Assembly (NCBI RefSeq): GCF_034190915.1
Contig: NW_026947485.1
Coordinates: forward strand, 36,531,519-36,595,518
Direction of reading: 5' to 3'
Length of the DNA: 64,000 nt
Source of the DNA: Cavia porcellus
Lineage: Eukaryota; Chordata; Mammalia; Rodentia; Caviidae
Below, in pieces: positions 1 through 25,080 of the stretch. Position 1 is the first letter of the stretch. Each line of letters starts with the position of its first letter. The translations under genes and the position numbers were made by a program. The notes under the pieces were generated by a model. The model was not told the DNA's origin and did not search any database. It worked only from the letters and a program-made list of their open reading frames with translations.

Positions 1-1789
1 TTCTATGAAATGCTCTGAAGTTGCCCTGTGCTGCCACTCTCCCCATGCAGCATGTGACTAAACCACGCACATTCACCTTGCATGCTGCAGAGACACACTG
101 CTGTGTTTGTCCAGCCAGTCTGGTCTTCATCAGTGTCCACTGGCCAGCATGGAGGCATCGTTCTTCCTTTGCCCCGCCAGTCAACATACGTGCATGCAAA
201 CTTAAATTTAAACGGCAAAGTAAGAAACAATACAACACCATGACAGACAAACACACTGGCACCCAAGGGCTTTGGAGGCTTCAGATTTTCCCCCTGCCAT
301 CACCTTCATTGCCCCAGGTCCTAACTGCCATGAGCCATTTCAGCTGAGCCATCAACAAGACTTAAGAATGGACATTTCCCCAGAGACTTCCTGCTCCAAC
401 GAGCAAGTGTGTCACCCTGGTATCTTGATTCCTTTGACACTAAACTTGAAATCAGGTAGCAGGGAAGCCCTAGGACATTGAGCCTGGGGCATCTCTGCTG
501 CTCATCAGGGCTAGCTGCCTCCTTTCTGGGCCTTTGGTCCATCTGTTCGATGGGGATGTCAGTACTGGTCATAGCATGCACCATGCAGGGGAGACTAGCA
601 CTTTCCATGCACAAATGTACATAGCTGTACACAGATGTGGTCAGCTGAAGACTAGCAGTTGGACCTTGGCAGGAGGGAAACTGAATATGTGTCTCTATGG
701 AAAACTCCCTGGCTGGTCAGGCTACATCTAACCACACTCTGCACAAACCAGCACTGCTCGAGTGCCTCTGAATTGTTAGAAGTTTTCAGAAGCCCTGTGA
801 GCAGTAAGCAGCATCTTGGCTGCCTGGAATCCAGATTGCTGTTTTGTTGGCCAGAACACATGTGTTTGAATTTAAGAGGCTGTTTTTTCTTTTGGGTGCA
901 TGCTCATGAGAACATTATATGGGTGTGTACACTTACACACACACGTGTGCATGCACAAGGGCTACCATACACATGTGTAATTTTAAGATTGGAATGTGAA
1001 TTTCTCCACATGTGATTTGTACTGAGTTAACAGAGGGATCTGCGTGATGAGAAGCAGCCTCTTATTTCCCTACGTGTAGCCTATCAGCCCATGTGCTGGA
1101 GGTGTTTGGTCCCACGCGGAGTAAGTGCAGATAGATGGTAGCATGTACCTACAGCATTATAGCTGTGGTAGAAGACACAGCTGGTATTATCCACATCAGC
1201 TTTACGGATTTGGAGGTGCTTCTAGGTGAGAATGGTCCACATATTTTTACCTGGGCACTCTTCCAAGGGCAACCCACTCACCTGCCAGCTTTTGAGTACA
1301 GGCTACACCTGGAACAGGTGCAGGTGTACAGTAGATGAACCTGCAATCTTGACTTCCTGAGTTCCAGACTGTACAGTCAGGCATGTATGTAATGCTCAGT
1401 GAGGATATTGCCTCCTTCTCTGCCTCCTGTTTTTTCCTATTGTGTTGTAAGTGTTTAGTGTTAAGTGCCTCCTTCATCTAGCCAATGCATACTGAATGTC
1501 TGCTTCTTGCAGATGTGGCCACTTATAACATACAGGTGACAGAGGAGGATAGGTGATGTTATCCTCATTTTTGTCACATGGCTTATTGGGATTAGAACCA
1601 CAACTGGAACTCTGAACCTCTCTGCATTATGAGAGTCTGAACCTATTCTCTTGGGAGCCTGTGCTGGCACTTAGATGTGTCTACGGATGTGTCCTTAAAC
1701 CAGTGCTGTGTGGACACCTATATGTGGCCCTCAGGATCCCCCATGAGGGGCCCAAAGGCCTCCCTGAGACGCCACCACTCTCCCTGCAG
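1..1789 (+). other. PLXNA4: PLXNA4 intron (3' part)
   Basis: This is intron sequence upstream of the first exon in the window. It ends in the acceptor tccctgcag. A short alternating CA/GT stretch lies at about 925-975. No other exon or repeat was recognised; the open frames here are short and lack plexin or other recognisable protein sequence. Confidence 0.75.
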
Positions 1790-14845
<13,056 letters not shown>

Positions 14846-14965
14846 GAACCATCCTTCCAGGGCCACCCTGGAGGGAGGGACACACCAAGCCGTGCCTCAG
14901 TCTAGATTATCATCTTTACCAAGTGCAAGTTCCGACTGGCATCAGCAGCATCCCCTGAGCAGTGC

Positions 14966-15043
14966 TATCTCTCTTTCTCTCCCCTCTTCTCTGCCTCTTT
15001 CTGTCTCTCTCTCTCTCTCCTTCCTGGTCCTCTTCTCTTTCAG
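14966..15043 (+). repeat. Pyrimidine-rich tract in the 3'UTR ending in CAG
   Basis: About 75 bases of mostly C and T, including (CT) runs, ending cttctctttcag at 15032-15043. It lies some 120-200 bases after the stop. Such a tract could bind PTB-type proteins, and with its terminal AG it looks like a splice acceptor. Confidence 0.6.
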
Positions 15044-16680
15044 TTTCTCTGCCAACATGATTGGACCAAGCCACCAACCCTCAGTTACTTCTTGGTGGCC
15101 AGCAGGCCCACATCGAGGGATCTGACCAGAGATGTCAGAGCAGGGTCCTCTCTCAGATGCGTCTGACCCCACCCACCAGCAGCAGGGCTCAAATATGGAT
15201 GAGAAGCTGTGGACAGAGGATATTACTATGCTGCTACTTCACCTTCTTCTTGGAAAATGGTCCAAAATTTGGCTTAGGGAAGAGACAATGAGCTCAGTAT
15301 TATCTTCACTCAGAAGATGTCACCTGACTCTCCCTCCCAACACTTCCATCTCCAAGGAGCCAGTCAGTGGTCTGGGTGCTTTGCAAATGGTGAGAAGAGA
15401 CAGCTCACCTTCCACATATGACTGGAGTGGGAACTATGTGAGGAGCTGGGAGGTACTCCTTGGGGTGCCTCTTACCTGCTGGGTTGGTGTTCAGAGGCCT
15501 CCGGTCCCCTTGGAGTCTCCCAGGAGCCCTTCCGGGCATCCATACAGACCTTCCTGGCCAGCTTCATCCCCTGCCTGTGGAAAACCAGATAGAAGAAAAA
15601 CATAGCAGTTACATTCCACTGTGGAGAAGCCCCTATCCTTCTAATCTCGCTCAAAGCAGCAGAAATGTAGTGCAGAGGAGGAGACAAAGAAAGAGGGCTG
15701 CATCTGCCCTAGAAGAAGCATTTGTTGTTCTCCACTCACCGCCCCCCAAATCAAGTGCATCCTGACCAATAGTCATAGGTCTAGTCCATTGCCAGAGCCT
15801 CAGCACTGTCTAGCGAAGGTTTCTCCACCTCCTTGTCACCTGTCATCAAACATCAGCGTGAAATGCAGAGCGCATCCAGGAGATTCTACCTCCAGCCGTC
15901 TCCAAGGCTCCATCCCCAATGTCCTTGAGAACTTCACAGAAGGCTGGGGCAGACAGCCTAGTCCTTCCTCCCCTCCACATCCCTGAAGAAACTGGTGCCA
16001 TTGCTATGCAGATGACTTTGTCACTGGGCTGTCCAGACCTCCTTGGAAACTATCTCATCAACATCTCAGCTGTGTCTTGAGTCATTCTTCTTCATCTCTT
16101 CAGAATCATTGGAAGAAACATACACAAGCACAGACATACCAGGGCAAACCAAATGCCAGCCAGTCTTGGCCCCCAGCTTGTCATAGCTGTGAAGGACTGG
16201 AGAGCCAAGCTGAGGGACTGGCTGGAAATGAAGGGAGGGACACACAACTGACTGTGGCCCTGGCATCCATCGCTCCATCAGTCCCCCTGTCTGTGGGTAT
16301 GTCATCTTAGCCAGTCAGGCAAATGTGTGCTCAGAAATGGGTCCTAGGTGAGCAGGGGCTCTGGCGAGATGTGGTCTAGTGATGGGTCCTAGGAACCTGT
16401 AATCTGGAAGAGACCTTCTGCACTATGTGGTCCAACATCCACCATAAGCAGGACTCTCTTCTGATGGCTCTGGTCTTGAGTTGTCTTCTACTTTGGGAGG
16501 CAAGGAGAAGGCAGGGTCGATAAGGATCCAACAGTTTTGCCTGCACTCCCTGAGCACCAGACATCATTCCTTGTCATCCACTCAAAATGAGCCCCACGTA
16601 TGAAAAGAGTCACACATTTCCAACAGAGTCCACATAGCATCCTGCACTTTCAAGAACACTAGGCCCTTTGGATATGAATA

Positions 16681-16740
16681 AGTGTGTGTGTATCTGTGTG
16701 TGTGCACACACATGTGCGATCATGTGTGTATATGTGTGTC
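16681..16740 (+). repeat. GT/CA-rich stretch in the 3'UTR
   Basis: Alternating gtgtgtgtgt, gtgtgtgtgcacacacatgt and gtgtgtatatgtgtgtct units. An imperfect purine-pyrimidine alternating microsatellite inside the transcribed UTR. Confidence 0.8.
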
Positions 16741-17122
16741 TGCCCAGAAGCAGGCAGAGAGCTCCAAAAGATTTCTTGTCCTATGTAGAAGGATGTGGAA
16801 GTGTTTCTCTTCTCTGTCCCCTGCCTGATCAGTTCATCCTGCAGCTTCAGGACATTTCCACACTTGCTTTCTATGCTGAGTGCAAGAGAAGAGGTCATCT
16901 GTCCATAGAAAAGCAGGGTGGTCACCTGCTGAGGCTGGGACTTTGGTGACCCAGAGCAGCCCATCACATGGCATTGCAGAGGACAAATGTAAAAGACACA
17001 AGCAACCTAATAAGTAGGAAAAGGACAATGAGAAAAAATTCATTTAAAAGGAGAAAACAAATGTAACCAAAGGTTTTGGCAAGTAAGCTGCCAGATGAAT
17101 TTCTGGAATTTTTATTGCTGAT

Positions 17123-17150
17123 CAAATTATTTTCTCCCAAAAATAATTTG
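17123..17150 (+). promoter_or_regulatory. Perfect 11-bp AU-rich hairpin in the 3'UTR
   Basis: CAAATTATTTT (17123-17133) and AAAATAATTTG (17140-17150) are exact reverse complements, separated by a 6-base loop CTCCCA. In RNA this gives an 11-pair AU stem. Whether it is recognised by any protein is unknown. Confidence 0.6.
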
Positions 17151-19627
17151 TGAGACCTGGAGGTCAGAAAGGGTACACATGGGAAGCAGGCTGAGGAAGC
17201 ACCTTGGCCACTACAATATTTTTGCACAAATGGAAGGGTAGGGAGGAGAGAGAGACACAAACCTATTTAACACAGATTTGCTGGATGGAAGCTCTGTGTG
17301 AGTGTGTATAGGAGTGAATGTGTTTTTGATTTATTTTTTAAGTTTTGCACAGTTAGAGGAAAAAATGAACAAGCAGAAAAAAAAAGACTGTTATCATGGT
17401 TTCGCTGAAGCTTTTATTTTTTACCAGATGATTATTATTGTTATTATTACATTGTCGGTACAGGACTCCCCCCCACCCCATCTTTTGTTACAAATAGTAC
17501 TTCAAACATTGCAGAGAAACATGTCAGGAAGAAAGAGGAAAGAAGGGTAGACAAGTTTCCTGTCTTCTCGTCTCTGCTGGCTGAGGGTTTGGAGCACATT
17601 TTAATTTAATTGGCGGTGTAGGTTGTTTCTGGCGCTTTGCCCACAGTCTGTGGCCTGTGTGGGGCTGAGAACTGTTATCACCCAGAGCCGCACCCCACCT
17701 TGCCTGTTAGCAGCCTTATTTCCTTTGATTGCTTTTCCCCCCATTTCTTCCATTTGAGTTGGCACAAGTGTGACACATTTAAAAGCAAAGACAGTATAGC
17801 CCGAAAGCTCTCTTTCCCCCAAAATCTTCTCTCTCAACTCCCCCTGTGATTCTCCAGCTCTTCTTGACAGGTCAGCAACCCAGAGAGCTCTCAAGGTGGT
17901 CCCTGAGGTTGCAGAAGAAAGGAGTTAACTTGGTCCTGTGCACGGAAGAACCCTCGTACCTCATCTGCATTGGGGTCAATTTGCAGAAGCCCAGTTCTGT
18001 TGCAGATGGAAACTATCTCACTGCTGGAGTCTGGGCAGTGGGCACGGGATAAAAAACAACCTCTCTTACATTTCCCTTTACCTCACCCCTTGTCCTCCTC
18101 CCCTTGAGACCACAGGGTCTAAATGGTACCAGATCACACTGTCAAAAACAACTGAGCTAAGTTAGGTGAGGATTTTGAATGTGGAAGATGTGTTGATGTG
18201 TGGTAGTGACAGGGAGCAGAGGAGCCTGATGGAGTCCTGAATTTAAATGAATCGATGGAGGAGGTGGTGAAAGATTGCAGGAGCCCGGCCATCTCTCCTA
18301 GGACATATGTCCCCTAGGTGTAGGCTTGGCCCTCTTTGTCCTTCCCGGTAAGGCAAGACCCTGACATTTCTCAGTAATTGTGGCCAGTGGCACTAAGTGA
18401 AACTGGCTGTTGTGTCAGTTACTCCCTCAGAAAAATAGTTGCTTCCCTTCTTTAATATGGCTTTAAATTTGGGGATAGAGCACAGCCCCAGTGTTCCCCA
18501 TGCCAAGGTACATTACAACTTGCATAATGTGCACAGCCCCTCGCTCCTCTCTCACACAGCCCCTGGGCTAGTGAGGGGCTCAGGATACTTGAATGGGGCC
18601 ATGTCTGGAAGAGAGGTCCTTAAGTGAATCCTGAAGTTAGAGGTTGAGTGTCTAAGAAGACTCTCAGGGAGAATCTGGAGTTCTGATGGATAGTTCTCTC
18701 TGTTGTCCTCGTCCCCTTGGCCCACTTTTCACTCCCCACCCAGGATCAATGCAATATATTGACCTGGTACCTCCCCAGCTCTGGCATTTCAGTACTCATG
18801 TGCCCCATCCAATGTCTGGCTTCTGCCTGTGCCTCTCTCCAGGTGGTGAGTATCCTCTTTGCTCCTCCTTACCTCTCCTGTACGTTGAACTTCGCCCAAA
18901 GGCCATCTGTTCCCCTCAGGGCAGGAGCAGCTCAGTCTTCAGTAGAGCCCTGCTCCAGCCCAGCCTGGTCCACCCACCCAAAGCTGCCTCTCTAAATGGT
19001 AGGAGCTTCCTCACTCAGCTATGGCCTTGTACATTCCCAGCTGAGGACCCTGAAACCTCCACAATGACATCCCAAATGACCTCCATTCCAACGAGAGAGC
19101 CTCTGCCGCTGTTCTTAGGCCCTACACAATGCTGTGATCCATCCACCTGGAGCTAAGCATCTTTCACTTTGGCCTAAAAAGAGAAGTCCCGTTGCCATCT
19201 GTCTTTTTTCACAGGACTGAGGGAACGCTGTCTCTACTGTCACAGTGTGCTGGTCCGTATTTAGACCCCTGTTTCCACCTTCAGCAACAACCTTCCCTCT
19301 TTCTCACAGGAGGCCACTGAGTGAGGGAGGACTGACCTAGGGAGTCACCCTGCAGGCAGAAGGCCAGGGCACCTCCTCCTGTCCCTCCCAGGAACAGCAC
19401 CCAGGGAGAAGTCCCAGAAAGCTTTGAGAGGCCACTGAGGGGCATTTCCATGAGTGAGTGAGAGAGCTCTCAGGACCCACCAGGCCCAGGCAGCTCACGG
19501 CCCTGCCTCCTCTTAGGCCTTTCCTCTTATTCCTCATCTAAATAAAGGGCCTCCTCCCAAAAGCCCCTAGGACAGCTGGCTAGGAGACTCTGAGCCCTTC
19601 ACTCCTCCCTTTTAAAAAGCTCTGGGC

Positions 19628-19636
19628 TATTTATTT
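19628..19636 (+). promoter_or_regulatory. AU-rich element-like nonamer in 3'UTR
   Basis: TATTTATTT contains overlapping ATTTA cores in the sense strand of the 3'UTR, within an AT-rich block (19610-19680). It resembles a class of mRNA-decay elements. A single copy is weak evidence. Confidence 0.3.
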
Positions 19637-21729
19637 GAAGTTTTGTCATTATTCTTTTCTTTGTGCATTTTAATCGCTTGAGAGTAAGGAGGAAGCCTGG
19701 ATATGGATGCAAAGTTCAGATTACCGGGGAGAAGGACATCTGTGAGTTCAGGGATGAGGAGAGCCTAAACGGCCAAGGGTAACCTCTTCTATTAAAGGAA
19801 GAAGTCGTGGCATTCCCCGATGCAGATGTTGCCCGGTGAAGCTTCCTGCCTGGCTGCTAGGACTCAGTGCCTCCCCTGCTCTTTTAACAGGCAGAGTAGG
19901 CCTGGCACCCTTCTCCCTCTTCCCACTGCCTCACCCCAAGATGCTCCGCATGGAGCAAACTAGAGCCTTGTCTCACAAGGGGGCACCCACAAGAGACCCT
20001 GAAGAGGCAACTCCTGATAGAGGCTGGGACGCCACCAGCCTCCTCTCCCATGGTGCTCCAAGTGGGGAGCAGAGCACTAGCCTCTATGTCTGACCATTCC
20101 TCCCACCAGGAAAGCAATCACTGCAGGAAAAGTTTCAGATATTAAGGAAGATTTTTTTTCTTTTTTTTAAAACTACAAATCTCTCCTCCCTAATAAAAGC
20201 TATTTTTAATTAGGGGGAATATCCAAGTTTTAAAAATATATAGAATTTTTGGTTATAATTATCATACATACTCATTAGAGTCCCAGTTAAATTCCTTGAG
20301 TAAACTGATGACTAGTAGAAAGCAAATCTAAGCAAAAAAAAAAAACAAATCCTTTAGGAACAAAAAGAATTTTCTGTTCATACTGGCAGAGGTATTGAGG
20401 TGGTCCAGGTGGGCTGGGGGTCCTTACATGAGAAGTCTCAGCTGGCCCCTTCTCCCTCCTCCTTGAGCTTGAGTCTAGTCTTGGCTTTCCAAGCTACCCC
20501 TTGAGTTGCTGAAACCTACACATTTCTTATCAGCTCCCCTCAAACTTCAGGGAATCCCTGCCTGGGGGTACCCAAATTCTCCCTCCCCGAGAATGCGAAA
20601 TCAATAGACTCTGCCTATGCAGCTCATTTTCCACTGGTTTCTTTTGTTAGTATCTTGAACTTTAACTCAAGCACATTTTGGAAGGGCTCCCTTAGGAGCA
20701 AAATTCAAAACAGAGGATACAGTTAAATAGCAACCCAAAAGCCACTTAAGAAGCCAAGACTACTTTAGCAAACAGGACAAATGAATGCTTTGATGCACAG
20801 AGGATGGTGGGCATCTGGGTACAGAATGAAGATGGCTATGTGTCCTCATCTGTTCTCCTTCCCGCTCCTTCCCTGGATGTTCTTGTCAGCTTGTTGGGTA
20901 TTAAACCTTTCATTCTTTAACAGAAAAGTTAGTTTACCTCAAAGAATCTTGTTTCCATTTGGAAACTAATGACTTTGTGTTTTTGGGTGGATGACCCTCC
21001 CCTCCATCACCCCCTGCCTGGGCTTAGTGTCCTCGGGCATGAGATCTTGGATTAGTCCCTTGTTGGCTGCTCTGAGTGAAAACAAGGCTTCCAGGCCCTG
21101 TAGGGGAAAAAGGATTGGCTGCAGCTGTCTTCCTTCCCACTTTGGCTTCTCTCTTCCAACAGGGTCCTCCCAAGTTACTATAGCAACCAGCAACTCCAAG
21201 GTACCACAACAGACAATGGCTCAGTGAGCTGAGGTGTGGGGGCAGAGCAGAGGTTATGACCTGGTCAGATGACCCAGAATGAACCCTAAGTCCAAGAGGG
21301 AAGAGGAAAAATAGGAATAGTTGCATGGGTGTTTTAAGGAACGCAGAAATCTTTGAGTCTCAGAGAGAGGCTGCTGAAAGAAGCAGAACAGGTCGTTTCT
21401 GTTCCAGTTAGCCCTTTACTGCCCCACCCCATCTCTGTTCCAAAATAAGTCTCTCACCTTGATCAATGACCCTTTGTTAGAACACAGCAAAACATACCTT
21501 TAGACAACAGTGTTAAAAATGAGCCTCAAAGACATGTGGATGAGACCTATGTGGAAAAAAGGGTCTTCTGGTTTTGGTTTTTAAAGAAGAGTATCCTAAT
21601 AAGATTTAAAAAGAAGATTTTAAAAAAGTTTTTAAAAAGAAAACCTATGCTATTTAAATTGGAACCCAGTTGTAACTTGGTAAAGGCAAGCTTCTGTACC
21701 TTTGTTATAATTAATTGTATACCTGTGTA

Positions 21730-21737
21730 TGTAAATA
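21730..21737 (+). promoter_or_regulatory. Candidate Pumilio-binding site in 3'UTR
   Basis: TGTAAATA matches the Pumilio response element UGUANAUA exactly. It lies about 50 bases before the distal polyadenylation signal, in AT-rich and probably accessible RNA. Binding is inferred from the motif only. Confidence 0.4.
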
Positions 21738-21788
21738 TAAGGCATTCCTATTTTGCAGTTCAGAACAAAAAACTTATTTGTAATATAG

Positions 21789-21814
21789 AATAAAGTTTAT
21801 TAAAAAATAATAAA
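21789..21814 (+). promoter_or_regulatory. PLXNA4: Paired polyadenylation signals
   Basis: Two AATAAA hexamers lie 20 bases apart, at 21789-21794 and 21809-21814. They follow a strongly AT-rich stretch and precede a T/G-rich stretch (ttggggtctttatgtgactgg, 21830-21850) that could be the downstream element. Cleavage is expected between about 21810 and 21835. Confidence 0.75.
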
Positions 21815-21830
21815 AATGCACTTTGAGATT

Positions 21831-22147
21831 TGGGGTCTTTATGTGACTGGCTGGAAGGGGGCAGGGGAGAAGATTGATCATAAGCAGCTCTCTCTGTGCA
21901 GAGATATAGGGCATCTCCTGCCTCCTGCTCTTTATGTCTACCTCAACCAACAGAGAAAGGCTCTATTCTCAATGACAATGAAGCCATCTCCATGTCCCAG
22001 GGACCACTCTCCTATTGCACCTGCCTGAACGCTGTCCTCCAGCACTCCCCAGCAGCTCCTTAAGAGCTGGTTCTGAGGAGGACTCAGGAGTAACTATCTC
22101 TGTTTTAGGTCTTCCTGGCAGGCTACACCTTGTAGTCAATGATTTTA

Positions 22148-22190
<43 letters not shown>

Positions 22191-23235
22191 ACACAGCATA
22201 TTCTAATGGAGGTGAAAATTGTGACCCCAGCTTCCCCTAGAAGTAGAGGATGGAAGTAGGAAGAAAGAGTAAGAAAGAGACCCTGTCTTCCCGTCTGTCT
22301 CACACATCTGCCCACAATCCACACTACTTGGAGCTGTGGGTATAGGAGAAGAGAAACTGGTGTGGATGCATAAGGTACCCTGCTCCAGCACCAGGACATT
22401 CAGCTGTCTACCTTGGGCAGACCCATTCACCTCTGAGCCTCAGGCCAACAGAAGAAGGCAGGATGGGCTAACTCCATGCAATTCCAGTGGGCTTATTATT
22501 CACAGTAAAAATGATGAAAGAAAGGAATCAGGAAGAAGGATAAGGAAGAAGGAACAGGAACACAAAAAGGGGAAGGCAAGGGAATGAAGGGAGGAAAGAA
22601 AGTGTGGGGAAGATACAAGACCTAGGACATTCAAATGTCAACAGAACGTCAGGTGAATCTTTCACTCCCCTGTCCCCCTACTATCTCCCAACCCTGATCC
22701 TCACATTCCTCCAACCTTCAAAGCTCCACCCCTGTTGGTAATGTAGAAAGGGGTTCACCAGAGATGGGGCCTCTAGCATCCATGAAGAGAGGGACAGGAA
22801 GGAACTTGGGGGTATTCCACCTGGCTCGGCCCCTTGGCACTGTCCCACTTCTAGAAAACCAGTCAGAGCTACTAAAGAGGAAGAGCAATGAGCACAAGAG
22901 CCGGCAGCCTTTCATAGACATAGTACAGCGAAGTGACCAGAACACCTTGGGAATGACCATGGAAACAGACAGAGAGGCCTGGCAGGGAAAACCAAGCTGG
23001 AGGCTTCAAGACCTAGGACAAACAGAATGGGCTGAAATCAAGCAGAGCTGGTGCAAGCCACAGTAAATTCCATGTCCAGAATGGAATGTCCTCCCCTTCT
23101 TGGGAAAGATGCAGATAGGTGGGGACAGTGATCTCGTGCTGAAGGTTCATCCTGAGTTCTACACACTGCCAAGTTCCTAGCACATTCTCAGAGACACTTG
23201 TGTGTATGCTCTCATACTTTAATCAGAAACAACTG
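21831..23235. other. Intergenic start, with (CA)n
   Basis: DNA just beyond the PLXNA4 end. It includes a (CA) run of about 20 units (22149-22190) and a purine-rich stretch (about 22505-22615). No gene was recognised; open frames are short and low-complexity. Confidence 0.7.
22149..22190 (+). repeat. (CA)n microsatellite
   Basis: About 20 uninterrupted CA units, with a final CC and CACA. Likely polymorphic. Confidence 0.97.
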
Positions 23236-23345
23236 CTCTGACCTTGAGCAGATCTCTTCTCCACACTTTTGTTTCCTTATTCATGAAATAGAGACGGTTC
23301 TAACTGTACCACACAGCCCAGAAGATTGAGGCAAGCCAGTTCATA
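23236..23345 (+). repeat. MIR SINE fragment
   Basis: tgaccttgagcagatctctt, ttgtttccttattcatgaaa and tagagacggttctaactgtacc follow the MIR core order (tgaccttgggcaag, cctcatctgtaaaatg). Diverged. Confidence 0.6.
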
Positions 23346-24984
23346 CAACTAAAGCAAAAAAGGATAGTGAACTCTGAACAGTCATGCATGCACACAATAT
23401 ATCATCAATCAAAAAACAATTCAGTAAAAACAAGAGTAGCTATTTTGGAGCCCCAATGATAAATTTAGAATGGACGCCTTCTTTACTCACTGCAAGAAAA
23501 GTAACACCTTAGAAAGTTTTTATTGTTGTTCTTTTGCAGGTGGAAAGAGCAAGTTCTGAAATCAAAATCTGTCCCTGGACTAACAGAGCTGCTTCTAGCT
23601 AAACAGAGAATAAAGGCAGGGTGGGTCACTTCTGCACTAATCCCTTCCTCTCAGCCTGCCCCACCTTTGATTTAATCAAATGCCCTTCTAGAATATTGAA
23701 CCAGAAACTGTCGGCCTGTTGAGAATATCTGTTAAATCTCAAGGCACAGATACAAGTTTGGAGCCAGGCAGAGGGACATGGGGTAGATGGTGTCACTGTT
23801 CAGCAATACCTACATCCCCTCCCTTAGTGAACATTGAAGTTTCTCACCTCAGAAAAGTCTTGCTGGCCAAGCAACCTCGGGCCAGTGAAATATGAACATT
23901 AGTGATATAAGTCACCTGCAATGATCCAAAAAGTAGTATGCTCCATCATCCTAGACTACAGAGCAGGGCAATGATGACATATAATAGAGTCACTAACTGA
24001 TCCTGATGGCTATGTAGGCAGAGTGAAAAATCAACTGTCATTTTAAGGCGCTGAGGTGTGAGAGTTGTTACTGCAGTATAATGGAGATGATCTTCATTGC
24101 TACAGGCGACATGAGTTTTAACCTGATCGATATAACCCATGTATAAAATCTCACCTTTTACCTACAGAGAATTCTTTCGAGCTACATCTTTTTTAAAATA
24201 TAATATTGACTACTTGCATGCAATATAAATCAATTTTTGAAGCTCCTAATTTTCCTGAGCTGGATTTGAGACAGATTTGGTGTGAAGAAGAAGATTAAGG
24301 GTAAGTAAGAAAAAGGAAAGGAGAAATCTTTATAGAACGGAAAGCAGAATGTGGAGGTTAGGGTAAGTATTGGAAGCAATAACTTCAATTTTTATCAATG
24401 GTTAGTTTACCAGGGAAGTACAGAACTCACCGTAATGCATAAAAAACACATTCTCAACCTGGGTCCTGGCTTCAGATGGCAGCCACCCTTGGGAGCCGTA
24501 GATGACAGCTTCTCATGATGTCTAGAAAGATGCCTGCTTACTCTAGTAAACACTTGATCCTTCTAATGTAGAGGAAAGGAGAATCTCCTGATCACCAACC
24601 CCCACACACAAATAGGGTTCTTCTGGCCCTGTCCTACACTATACTCCACACGTGGGCTGCCACTCCTCCATCATCCAAATTCCCAATAATTCCAGTTTAC
24701 ACCTCCTCCACCTCTGTCAACGGGTCATAGGGATGTGTGGCAACCCCAGTCACTAGGAACATATCTGTCATCACAGGAAACATCCTGTTTCCTCAGCCAA
24801 CTGCATCCAATTCCATGGGGCAATCCTTCTCCCACTGTTTGTCTCCTGCTTTATGAATTCCCACAAAAACACAGCCTGAAGAAAGCACTGCATCCAGCTG
24901 TGGGAGCAGTGTATCTGTGCAGACAGCTAGGACTTCCATCCCTGGGATCAACTCCTGGGCTGGTTCAAAGCTTGCCCTTTACTG
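23346..24984. other. Intergenic, nothing recognised
   Basis: Mixed-composition sequence. I see no gene, RNA gene or identifiable repeat. Confidence 0.5.
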
Positions 24985-25080
24985 CAGCAAGTTCCTAACC
25001 ATCTCTAACATCTTGATTTTCTCATCTGTAAAAATGAAAAGAACACAGCCACATAGAGTTGTGTAGGTTGAGTGAGGTAA
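24985..25080 (+). repeat. MIR SINE fragment
   Basis: The stretch gcaagttcctaaccatctct, then gattttctcatctgtaaaaa, then a gttgtgtaggttgagtgagg end, matches the central and 3' parts of MIR. Diverged. Confidence 0.55.

Larger units (their letters stand above)
14846..21830 (+). other. PLXNA4: PLXNA4 3' untranslated region (about 7 kb)
   Basis: The sequence from the stop to the paired polyadenylation signals at 21789 and 21809 has no splice-supported coding exon. It contains a pyrimidine tract (14966-15043), a GT-rich stretch (16681-16740), an AU-rich hairpin (17123-17150), a TATTTATTT nonamer (19628-19636), T-rich and A-rich stretches near 20150-20345, and an AT-rich last 300 bases. It looks poor in interspersed repeats compared with the DNA beyond 21.8 kb, as expected of transcribed, conserved UTR. 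Internal AATAAA copies (for example near 19540) could serve shorter isoforms. From memory, the human PLXNA4 3'UTR is of similar length. The end point is inferred from the signals, not from transcript data. Confidence 0.75.

Noticed and set aside
21536..21793. An 85-codon open frame rich in Lys and Phe near the end of the 3'UTR
   Set aside because: Composition simply reflects AT-rich UTR; no recognisable protein and it runs into the poly-A signal.
22149..22190. CA repeat as a possible CRISPR-like or regulatory array
   Set aside because: It is an ordinary microsatellite; no spaced repeats of CRISPR type exist in the window.
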